Program-made: the position numbers and the translations under genes
Notes under the pieces: model-generated
Seen by the model: only the letters and a program-made list of their open reading frames with translations
Database searches by the model: none
What the model was told of the DNA's origin: nothing
DNA from: Clostridia bacterium
GTDB taxonomy: Bacteria; Bacillota; Clostridia; Oscillospirales; CAG-272
NCBI GenBank assembly: GCA_017461745.1
Contig: JAFTXE010000094.1
Coordinates: forward strand, 1 to 59,875
DNA length: 59,875 nucleotides
Direction: 5' to 3'
Shown here: positions 45,160-52,555 of the stretch, piece by piece
Layout of the letters: every line of letters starts with the position of its first letter
Position numbering within the stretch: position 1 is the first letter of the stretch

Positions 45160-46293
45160 TCACAGTATTTTCTGATATCCGCAGTCAGCCACGATTGCCT
45201 CGCTCACATTAAGATTATTCATCAAATAGTGATTCCAAGCTTCATTGCTTTGAATACGGCACTTATAATGCTCATTAGTCGTAGCAAATAAAACGCTTTG
45301 CGGATTAACTGTATAGTAAAACTCCTTAGTAGCTCCGCTATGACCGTGGTGCGGTACCTGCATAATATCACTCTTAAGATAGTCTCCCCACGTGCTTACC
45401 GCAAACGTTACCGACGATCTGCCCAGGTCCCCGGGAATGAGAACCGTTTTATCCTGAGCCTCAAAGTACAGTCTCGTCATTGTGGACGAATGGTTTTCAG
45501 TAGCAACATGCAAGGGATATAAGTCCTCTGCCGTATGGAGCACCTCCATGCGAACTCCCGAAAATTCGTATATTTGACCACTTATGGGAAAAACGATAGG
45601 TATCCCTTTACTGTGAGCAAGCTCGGGAAGCACGTCGTTAAAATATCTGTCCTCTACCTTGCCGTTTACATACGCTTCATCGGGAACTATACAAGCAATC
45701 ACATTTTGTATATCTGCCTTATCAAAGTAATTTCTTACAAAAAAATCAAAACAACTGTAATGATCCCTATGAGTATGAGTCAGCACCCAAGCGCGGATTA
45801 CCGGCTTTTCGCCGCAGTGCGAGTTGTCCTCAAGAAATCGAAGCAGTCCCTCAGCGTCAACTTCGTAGCCGCCGTCGTATACAATAAAGCTTCCATCCGC
45901 AAGAGAAACTATAAGTCCAAGTCCGTTATCGTGAGATACTTGGCAAGGATCGTCATATTTCATATTCATTAACGTAAGTCCTGCGGTTCTTACCGTGCAA
46001 AGATCCTTATATCCAACATATGGAGCCCCATCTTGTACGAAAATACGTATAGCTCCCAGCTTAAAGGCATAGCATACGTACACCGTTTCCTGCTCTGACG
46101 TATATACAAAATATTTATTCTTTGCGACCGTTCTGCTTGAAAACAGCTTGTATCCGTATGTCTCCATATTCGTTATAAAACACTCAAGCTGTCCGCTTAT
46201 TGGATACTCGACGTAGTATTCCGTCCTATTGCTAAAGCATTTTCTCTGCTTTGCTAAGTTCCCAAATGTCTCCACTATGCATTTTTGTAACAT
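45160..46293 (-). CDS. Metallo-beta-lactamase-fold hydrolase (ComEC-like)
   Basis: A 377-aa cytosolic protein. The first 110 residues are an unassigned N-terminal region. From about 115 it is an MBL fold: DNGLGLIVSLADGSFIVYDGG, the metal motif HTHRDH at 173-178, PGDLGRSS and PHHGHSG, in the order seen in ComEC-type MBL domains. Such domains cut phosphoesters or lactam- and thioester-type bonds. It starts two bp after GH78 and precedes a metallophosphoesterase gene by 19 bp, so a third hydrolase fold with possible phosphoesterase activity joins this operon. Confidence 0.75.
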   Translation of the reverse strand: MLQKCIVETFGNLAKQRKCFSNRTEYYVEYPISGQLECFITNMETYGYKLFSSRTVAKNKYFVYTSEQETVYVCYAFKLGAIRIFVQDGAPYVGYKDLCTVRTAGLTLMNMKYDDPCQVSHDNGLGLIVSLADGSFIVYDGGYEVDAEGLLRFLEDNSHCGEKPVIRAWVLTHTHRDHYSCFDFFVRNYFDKADIQNVIACIVPDEAYVNGKVEDRYFNDVLPELAHSKGIPIVFPISGQIYEFSGVRMEVLHTAEDLYPLHVATENHSSTMTRLYFEAQDKTVLIPGDLGRSSVTFAVSTWGDYLKSDIMQVPHHGHSGATKEFYYTVNPQSVLFATTNEHYKCRIQSNEAWNHYLMNNLNVSEAIVADCGYQKIL

Positions 46294-46295
46294 GA

Positions 46296-48536
46296 TTACA
46301 CCTCAATTTCAAAGCAATAATTTCCCGTAGTACATACACGGCTTATTCCGTCATCAAGCCGCACTGTAGCCTCAGTACCCTTAGGTATTCTTATCTCATA
46401 CCGTATTCTATCCCCTTCATAAGTCCATCTGACACGCAGACGTCCCTGCCTTGTAAGTATACTTCCCGCAGCAAAGCCTAAACGTTTGTCGGGATGCGGA
46501 GTTATAATTATTTTACGATATCCCGCTCCTTTCGGAGAAACATTTATTCCCAATGCGCACCCAAATACCCAATCAAATACCGATCCGTAGGCATAGTGAT
46601 TAAAAGAATTTTTATTATCGTTCCAAAAGCGTCCGTCGTCTCCGATACTATCCCAATGCTCCCATATGGTAGTAGCTCCGTGATTAACCGAAAACAGCCA
46701 CGATGGATTTTCCTCACAAAGCAACAGGTCATACGCCTTATCCACTCTGCCATTTTCCGAAAGAGCGTGTAATATGTGCGGGGTACCCACAAATCCCGAG
46801 CTCATCTTCCCGCCATTTTCCTCTATCATTGACACGAGCTTATCCACGAGTCCTTGTCTTTCCTCTTCTCCGTCATAAAGACCAAATCGAAGTACAAGCG
46901 TGATTGCCGTCTGTGTCAAACCCTTTACGGGGCGGGTAGTAGAGAAAGCATCGTATTTGGGATACAGTGTCGGTAGCCCGTCCTTGATAAAAAATTTGCG
47001 GAAGGTCTTTTTTATATTATCATAAAGATCCTCATACTCTCTCATATCCTCTCCGAGTATTTTCCCGACTTTTATCAAAATAGAGGTAGAATAAGCGAAG
47101 AATGCACTCGCAATAAGATCGGTCTGAGTTGCGCCCTCACGCACCTCGGGGCAAAGTATAGCATCTGATGCCAGCCAATCACCGTAATGATCTCCGCCGA
47201 GCCACAGATACTCTTCTTCTCCTTGCTTTCGCATATAGTTCACCCATTTTACCATCATCGGAAAGCACTCACGAAGAATATCCTCATCTCCATATGCAAG
47301 ATACAACTCCCACGGAGCCACGGTACACACGTCGCCCCAAGCCGTTGATATTCTTTCGCCTCTGTTGCTCACACCCGGAACGACACTCGTCACAGCTCCG
47401 TCGGAACGTTGCTCTATTATAACGTCTCTTAGCCACTTTCTCATGAAACGGTCGACGTCATAGTTGATAGCTGACGTACGGCAGAAAACCTGCACGTCTC
47501 CCGTCCAGCCCGTACGCTCGTCACGCTGGGGACAATCGGTAGGAATATCTATAAAGTTACTTCTCTGACCCCACAGCGTATTACCGTAAAGCTTATTAAG
47601 CTTTGCGTTCCCACATATAAAATCTCCAGTACGCTGCATTTCGGAATAAATTGCAACAGAAGTAAACGCTGACAGATCCACCTCATCAAACGGATATTCG
47701 TCAAGTCTTATGTATCTGTATCCCTGAAATGAGAAATGTGGTTTTAAAATATCCTCTTCTCCGCTGAGAACATAAACGTTTACGTTTCTTGCGAGTTCAA
47801 GGTTCTTGGTGTAGAAATTACCCTTTCTATCAAGCACCTCGGCGTGAGAGATTACCACTCTGTCACCCTTCGTTCCCTTTATCCTTATCTCTGTAAAGCC
47901 CGCAAGATTCTGACCGAAGTCTATGACCCTTTCGCCTTTTGGAGTTATTATGAGTTTGACTGCCGTCACTCTTTCCTGTTCCTTTACAGGACAGCCCTCG
48001 TCGGGAATGAGCGTGGTATCTGGAGCGGTATCCTCAACGGCAAATCCCTTTAACTCAAGGGGCTTTCCAAGTATCTGCTGCTCACCGTGATAAAACTCAG
48101 AGCAGACAATTTCTCCACTACCAACGCGCCAACTTTTGTCCGTAACATATCTGTCCAAGTTACCGTCAACGTATTCTACTGTAATCGCGGCAGTAACGCT
48201 TATATGGTCGAAAAACATATGGTTGGTATTGCCTCTGCCGAGATATCCCACTGCCCAACCTGGAGCCGCGATTATGGAAATTTCATTTTCTCCCTCACGC
48301 AAAAGCTCCGCAACATCATAGCTTTGATACTGTATTCTATTGTGATAGCTGGTCCAGCCCGGTGCAAAATACGCATCTGACGCTTTTTTGCCGTTTATGT
48401 AAAGCTCGTATATACCGACAGCACTTGCCAAAACAGTTGCCCTTTTCAATTTGCTTTTTATAAAAATTTTTTTAAAAAACACAGGACAATCGCTTTCTCC
48501 GAATCCCTCTGCCCTTATCCAATTCTGATTTTTCAA
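46296..48536 (-). CDS. GH78-family alpha-L-rhamnosidase
   Basis: A 746-aa rhamnosidase, closely related to the one at 33571-35844 (shared YELYINGKKASDAYFAPGW-type N-domain, VIDFGQNLAG, DCPQRDERTGWTGDV, NHGATTIWEHWDS). A TTG start at 48536 is chosen: it has AAGGA upstream and aligns with the N-terminus of the paralogue. The longer ATG frame begins at 48635, inside a hairpin and directly on a deletion scar, and its first 33 residues have no counterpart. It is intracellular. It heads the group GH78 - MBL - metallophosphoesterase - beta-helix fusion. Confidence 0.85.
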   Translation of the reverse strand: MKNQNWIRAEGFGESDCPVFFKKIFIKSKLKRATVLASAVGIYELYINGKKASDAYFAPGWTSYHNRIQYQSYDVAELLREGENEISIIAAPGWAVGYLGRGNTNHMFFDHISVTAAITVEYVDGNLDRYVTDKSWRVGSGEIVCSEFYHGEQQILGKPLELKGFAVEDTAPDTTLIPDEGCPVKEQERVTAVKLIITPKGERVIDFGQNLAGFTEIRIKGTKGDRVVISHAEVLDRKGNFYTKNLELARNVNVYVLSGEEDILKPHFSFQGYRYIRLDEYPFDEVDLSAFTSVAIYSEMQRTGDFICGNAKLNKLYGNTLWGQRSNFIDIPTDCPQRDERTGWTGDVQVFCRTSAINYDVDRFMRKWLRDVIIEQRSDGAVTSVVPGVSNRGERISTAWGDVCTVAPWELYLAYGDEDILRECFPMMVKWVNYMRKQGEEEYLWLGGDHYGDWLASDAILCPEVREGATQTDLIASAFFAYSTSILIKVGKILGEDMREYEDLYDNIKKTFRKFFIKDGLPTLYPKYDAFSTTRPVKGLTQTAITLVLRFGLYDGEEERQGLVDKLVSMIEENGGKMSSGFVGTPHILHALSENGRVDKAYDLLLCEENPSWLFSVNHGATTIWEHWDSIGDDGRFWNDNKNSFNHYAYGSVFDWVFGCALGINVSPKGAGYRKIIITPHPDKRLGFAAGSILTRQGRLRVRWTYEGDRIRYEIRIPKGTEATVRLDDGISRVCTTGNYCFEIEV

Positions 48537-48580
48537 TTTTAATTCATCCTTAAGTGTATTATTCGTTAAAACAACCTCTC

Positions 48581-48617
48581 CTCGAGTTGCCACATACGCT
48601 ATGTGCGGCAACCCGAG
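48581..48617. repeat. Hairpin in front of GH78
   Basis: CTCGAGTTGCC (48581-48591) pairs with GGCAACCCGAG (48607-48617), with one mismatch. On the minus strand it is followed by GGTTGTTTTAACG. It may end the upstream remnant transcript or act as a leader structure. Confidence 0.5.
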
Positions 48618-48635
48618 GTAGTCCAAACAGTTCAA

Positions 48636-48698
48636 TTATTCATTGTCAAGCGCATACCACAGACACGCCAGCGCCAAAGATAAAATTTTCTTTTTCAT
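48636..48698 (-). pseudogene. Remnant: beta-helix gene start joined to a solute-binding gene end
   Basis: A 20-codon frame reads MKKKILSLALACL, the opening of the beta-helix signal peptide, and continues directly into WYALDNE and a stop, the last residues of a solute-binding protein (the intact protein at 49060 ends WYALDNQ). Everything between has been deleted. It keeps its AAGGAG ribosome site and the nine-bp spacing to the preceding phosphoesterase remnant. Confidence 0.8.
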
Positions 48699-48707
48699 TT
48701 TATCTCC

Positions 48708-48961
48708 TTATTTTACCGTAATTCTCAAGGCGTGACCGCCTGTATATGCCGTTGACATAATGGTATATTGCGGAATATATGCCTTATTACCCGAAGGATC
48801 GGTTGCAACTATCTCGGTATAAAAATCACTGTGGTGATGTCCCGTAAAGCAACCCTTGATTATATCACCGTTCGTGGTGATAAGGTCGTATATTTCCTTA
48901 TCCGCGCCTATCAATGTGGAGCAAGAACACAAATCAATATTCTTGAAAATATTTTATTCAT
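48708..48961 (-). pseudogene. Metallophosphoesterase lipoprotein remnant with 859-bp deletion
   Basis: The ATG and first 11 codons (MNKIFSRILIC) and the last 70 or so codons (CSTLIGADKEIYDLI onward, including GHHHSD) of the gene at 44028-45140 are present. The middle is missing. In the intact copy the breakpoints are two GCAAGAGC repeats at 44241 and 45100, 859 bp apart, so the deletion shifts the frame and the product stops after 16 codons. The remaining DNA is nearly identical to the parent, so the event is recent. Confidence 0.85.
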
Positions 48962-48985
48962 ATTAAACCTTTCTATTATTAAAAG

Positions 48986-49019
48986 CAGCGAAGCCTATAC
49001 AATTGTATTGGCTTCGCTG
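48986..49019 (-). terminator. Terminator after the second solute-binding gene
   Basis: The stem CAGCGAAGCC / GGCTTCGCTG with inner ATACA/TGTAT pairs is followed on the minus strand by CTTTTAATAA. It ends cassette 2 and separates it from the phosphoesterase remnant. Confidence 0.7.
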
Positions 49020-49059
49020 TACAACCAAAAGTTATAATTTGGGGGAACTTTCAGTTGAT

Positions 49060-50514
49060 TTACTGATTATCAAGCGCATACCAGCTGTCAAGCTGTAACA
49101 GCACTGCCTTGCCAAGGCCCGCGACAACGGTAGAATAGCTTGTGTTGCTGTCAATAGCCGTATTCAAAGTACCCATGATATTACCGGGGTTCAAATATTC
49201 AGCCAAAGCCACACACGCGGCGTCGTGAATACGCTGAAGCATCTCCAGATCGTCCGGACTCTGCATGGACTGATAGGAGAGAACCTTATCGTAGTATACG
49301 GGAATGATTATTTTCTGTCCGTAGTACGCCATAGCCTCGACTACCACGCCGACCATCTCTCTGTCCTCTTCGGGAACTGTAATCGGAATCATAAAGGTAT
49401 TGGTTCCACTTCCTATTTTTACCTCGATGCTTTCAACGTTTTCGTCGTATTTGTAGCCAGGAACGAGACCGAAATTAACGCCTTCACTCTTAAAGGTCGG
49501 CGCGCACTTTACGGTATCCTCGATAAATATAGCTTTACCCTTACCGAAAGCTTTACGCATTTCGTTGAGCTCTGCCATGTAGGAATAGGGCTGATTCAGC
49601 ATGAGTGAATATTCGTCTGCGGCGTCGTAAACCGTCTGAGTCTTGATACCGATAGAATAAGTACCGTCTCCGCCGCGCACGAGGGTTTCAATGCCCGTGC
49701 TGTTGATTACCATACCCGGACCTCTGTATTTCTCGGTAACGTAAGCGAAGGTATCCTGACCAATGATTCCGCTTCCGTCTCCGTCTACGGAGCTATCAGC
49801 GTCAATTATCATCTGCTTGAAGGTTGAGAAATACCAGGTATCGTTTCTTACGTACTCGTAAGGAAGAGTAATTTTAGCGTTATTCAGTACAGTCTTATTG
49901 AAATAAATACCGTTCGTGCTTCCAACGGAAAGATACGAGATATCTCCGTTAATGGCAAACAGCTTTCCACCGGGGGTCGTCCATACATCCTCAAGGTTGT
50001 CGAGCCACCATGATTTCTCAAGATCAATATACTCGAAATCGTGTATCTCGGAGGCGTTGTTTCCGACTATAAGCTGGAAGACGTATCTTCCCTGCGTAGC
50101 TATGAGGTCGTAGGTGTCGTCACCTGAGCTTACGGAATTCATTACGGTGCTATTGAGTTTAGTCTCTTCCTCTGCAATGAGGATTATCTCTACACCGTAA
50201 GCCTCCTCAACGGTTCTGTTTCTCTGATATACAGCTTTGTCAACCGAGTCAGACTCGGCGGTAAGCTCGGAAATGTCAAGATCCTTCATATACTCGCTGT
50301 TGCTTCCGCTTCTGCCGAGTATGGTAAAGGGCGCACCCCCGTAGTTTACGTCGGGTAGCTCCAGCTTTTCATCACCCTCAGCCGTATCAACGGTAACGGA
50401 AACGTCGTCCGTTTCTTCGGTCTCTTCATCGTTTGCGCAAGCAACTATACTTACCGTCATAAGCAATGACAGAAGCAAAGCCAAAGCGCGAGTTAAAAGC
50501 TTTAATTTTTTCAT
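49060..50514 (-). CDS. Extracellular solute-binding lipoprotein
   Basis: A 484-aa lipoprotein (lipobox VAC, Cys26) and cassette 2 counterpart of the protein at 25673-27160: shared DKAVYQRN-type opening, TYDLIATQGRYVF, a tryptophan-rich middle (KSWWLDNLEDVWTT), DISYLSVGSTNGIYFNK, and GSGTNTFMIPI. It is a sugar- or oligosaccharide-type ABC binding protein by layout, but again no permease is encoded nearby. It is encoded 35 bp after the small lipoprotein gene. A third copy once existed next to it, judging by the remnant at 48636. Confidence 0.8.
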   Translation of the reverse strand: MKKLKLLTRALALLLSLLMTVSIVACANDEETEETDDVSVTVDTAEGDEKLELPDVNYGGAPFTILGRSGSNSEYMKDLDISELTAESDSVDKAVYQRNRTVEEAYGVEIILIAEEETKLNSTVMNSVSSGDDTYDLIATQGRYVFQLIVGNNASEIHDFEYIDLEKSWWLDNLEDVWTTPGGKLFAINGDISYLSVGSTNGIYFNKTVLNNAKITLPYEYVRNDTWYFSTFKQMIIDADSSVDGDGSGIIGQDTFAYVTEKYRGPGMVINSTGIETLVRGGDGTYSIGIKTQTVYDAADEYSLMLNQPYSYMAELNEMRKAFGKGKAIFIEDTVKCAPTFKSEGVNFGLVPGYKYDENVESIEVKIGSGTNTFMIPITVPEEDREMVGVVVEAMAYYGQKIIIPVYYDKVLSYQSMQSPDDLEMLQRIHDAACVALAEYLNPGNIMGTLNTAIDSNTSYSTVVAGLGKAVLLQLDSWYALDNQ

Positions 50515-50549
50515 TTGATTACCTCTCTTTGCAACCGTGGATAAATAGA

Positions 50550-50771
50550 TCAGAAGTTATCGTTAATGATGTCGTCACCCTTGCCGTCGTATTTTACAGA
50601 AGGATCTGGAGCCTCCGTGGTGGTTTCTTCGGCGGTGGTTTCCTCCGTGGTGGTTGCCGCAGAGGTATCAGTATCGGTAACAGTCTCCGCCTCGTTGCCG
50701 CCGCAAGCGACGAGCATAGCGAACATAGATATTATCAAGCAAGTAATAAGTACAATTTTAAAATTCTTCAT
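50550..50771 (-). CDS. Small Thr/Glu-rich lipoprotein
   Basis: A 73-aa lipoprotein: signal with LVAC lipobox (Cys23), a stalk rich in Thr, Glu and Ala, then the tail VKYDGKGDDIINDNF. It is the counterpart of the 82-aa lipoprotein at 27176-27424. Stalk sequences differ but the tail with DDI and a closing Asn is kept, which points to a functional tail. It lies 17 bp after the beta-helix gene. Function unknown. Confidence 0.7.
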   Translation of the reverse strand: MKNFKIVLITCLIISMFAMLVACGGNEAETVTDTDTSAATTTEETTAEETTTEAPDPSVKYDGKGDDIINDNF

Positions 50772-50788
50772 TATAAAGTCCTCCTTAC

Positions 50789-52378
50789 TTATTTCGTGGC
50801 AATAGCCTTAAGCGCGTCATACTGCTCCTTGGAGTAGCAGGTATACTTCTTGCCCTCAGTCCAAGCATATCCGCTGTTGCCAAGAGCTACGTAGGAATCA
50901 ACCTCTGTGGTATAGCCTTCCTCGGCAGCGTCCTTAACGTTCTCAGCGAGCGTCTTGTTGATAGTGTCGGTGTAGCTTGCGCCGTGCTTGGTGGTATCGA
51001 GCGCGGAGAATACGTATACGTTTATAAGCTCGTATTTATCAAGGCTATACACAGCATAGCTTCTTGCGTAGAAGGTGGAGTCAAGGTTTGCGTCCTTGAT
51101 GTTAGCGAGAGCGGTGTTCATGGTAAGAGTTCCGTCCTCAGCGGCAGAAATACCGTTCTTAGCCTCAACGGCGAGGAATATACCCTTAGCAGCATCTGTC
51201 GCCTTGCCCATAACGCCTTCTGCCCAAAGACCCTTTTCAAGATAGGTGTCCTTGGTGATAACAGTTCCGTACTTTGCATGGTCAACGAGAGATTCCTTAA
51301 CGTCTGTCGTTTCAGCATTGTCAAGCGTTGCGGGAGCGCAGGTTGCGGTAAAGCGCAGACCGTAGTTAGGCTCCTCAGCGCTTACTCTGAGAGTTGCGCC
51401 GTCATTCATAACGGGAGCGTTAAAATATGGGTAAGCCGTCTCAGCATCGGTATAGTAGAAATTGGGATTGTACGCATAGATATTAAGGAATTCGGTAGTT
51501 CCCTTTGCTTCAGCGAAATTCGCGCCGATAAGCTTTACGTTTTCACCGAGAATAAAATCGTAATCGTCCTGAACGGAAATAAGGTACTTGCTGGAGGAAG
51601 TATTCTGAACGGTTGAGTTACCCGTTATGCGAACGGTATCTCCGCCCTTGAGATCCCAGAAAACTCTGTGCTGAACCTTAACGTTAGTATTGTTAAGATT
51701 AACGTTTCTGACGCCGTAAACAAATCCGCCCTGGTTCTGTCCTTCGGTCTCAAGCGCACCCGTAACGGTACAGCCGTCCATGTTTACGTCAAGGATATGA
51801 GCGCCCTTTCTGATACCGATAACGGTACCCTTACCCGTAAGGGTTATGGAGCAATCCTTAAAATTAAGAGTATTTACTGTTTCAGCGCTTACGTCGTTAG
51901 CATTGGGGGTTCTGAAATGACCGTACTGGTCGTCAAGGGAAGCTTTACTCGTAAAGGTAACCTGATTGAAGGTAAGCGTTGATCCACCGAGAATATCAAC
52001 GAAACGCTGAGAAGCGGTCATATCAACCTTAAGATTATTTACGGTAAGGTTATCGCCTGCCGTAAAGGTAAAGGGTTGCTTCGTAGTGGTAAGCGTGTGT
52101 CCGTTACCGTTGATAACTATATCCGTACAGGTTGTCTTGTCTGTATCGGTATAGCCGTTTACGGTAAGGCTGTAATCAGCGAGCATATTGATAGTTCCGC
52201 CGCCTGCGGTGAACGCAGCCTCGAGAGCCTCGTTATACGTTGCATAATTACCAACTGCCGTTCCGTCCTTCTTAGCTACCGAGAAAACGGCTGTCTCGGC
52301 GGCGGTGGGGATTGCCATAGCAAACACGGATATCATCATAAGACACGCGAGAGCTATAGATAGAATTTTCTTTTTCAT
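50789..52378 (-). CDS. Secreted beta-helix protein with shared module
   Basis: A 529-aa exported protein. Signal peptide 1-27 (TAA/E). Beta helix at about 60-320 (DIVINGNGHTL, LTVNNLKV, LTFNQVTF, LNFKDCSI, VNLNNTNV). Shared module at about 335-525 (DGATLRV, GLRFTA, TFYARSYAVYS, YTCYSKEQYDALKAIA). It follows the 40-aa peptide gene and precedes the small lipoprotein gene, exactly as its counterpart at 27436-28791 does. No active-site motif is seen. Binding or anchoring at a polysaccharide is the likeliest role. Confidence 0.7.
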   Translation of the reverse strand: MKKKILSIALACLMMISVFAMAIPTAAETAVFSVAKKDGTAVGNYATYNEALEAAFTAGGGTINMLADYSLTVNGYTDTDKTTCTDIVINGNGHTLTTTKQPFTFTAGDNLTVNNLKVDMTASQRFVDILGGSTLTFNQVTFTSKASLDDQYGHFRTPNANDVSAETVNTLNFKDCSITLTGKGTVIGIRKGAHILDVNMDGCTVTGALETEGQNQGGFVYGVRNVNLNNTNVKVQHRVFWDLKGGDTVRITGNSTVQNTSSSKYLISVQDDYDFILGENVKLIGANFAEAKGTTEFLNIYAYNPNFYYTDAETAYPYFNAPVMNDGATLRVSAEEPNYGLRFTATCAPATLDNAETTDVKESLVDHAKYGTVITKDTYLEKGLWAEGVMGKATDAAKGIFLAVEAKNGISAAEDGTLTMNTALANIKDANLDSTFYARSYAVYSLDKYELINVYVFSALDTTKHGASYTDTINKTLAENVKDAAEEGYTTEVDSYVALGNSGYAWTEGKKYTCYSKEQYDALKAIATK

Positions 52379-52416
52379 GATTTTTACCTCTCTTATATAT
52401 TTTTTAAGATTCTCAA

Positions 52417-52539
52417 TTAAAGAGCGCTGACGTCAACGCAGTTGTCCAAATCGTTGTCACCGATACCCGAAGAGGTGATGCAATCAGCAGTGTTAACGTA
52501 AATCACCGATACCTCGGGAACAATGTAATTCTTTTTCAT
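52417..52539 (-). CDS. Small peptide of the MKKNY-PE family (40 aa)
   Basis: A 40-aa peptide beginning MKKNYIVPEVSVIYV, then TADCITSSGIGDND and a tail with CVDVSAL. AGGAGG lies upstream of the ATG at 52537-52539. It aligns with the peptides at 394-522 and 28816-28947 and holds the same position as the latter, between two beta-helix genes. It has two Cys residues. Function unknown. Confidence 0.7.
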   Translation of the reverse strand: MKKNYIVPEVSVIYVNTADCITSSGIGDNDLDNCVDVSAL

Positions 52540-52555
52540 GATTTTTTACCTCCTC

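Noticed and set aside
48537-48635. N-terminal extension of the GH78 protein from the ATG at 48635
   Set aside because: The extra 33 residues cross a hairpin and abut a deletion scar, have no match in the paralogue, and lack a ribosome site. The TTG at 48536 fits better.
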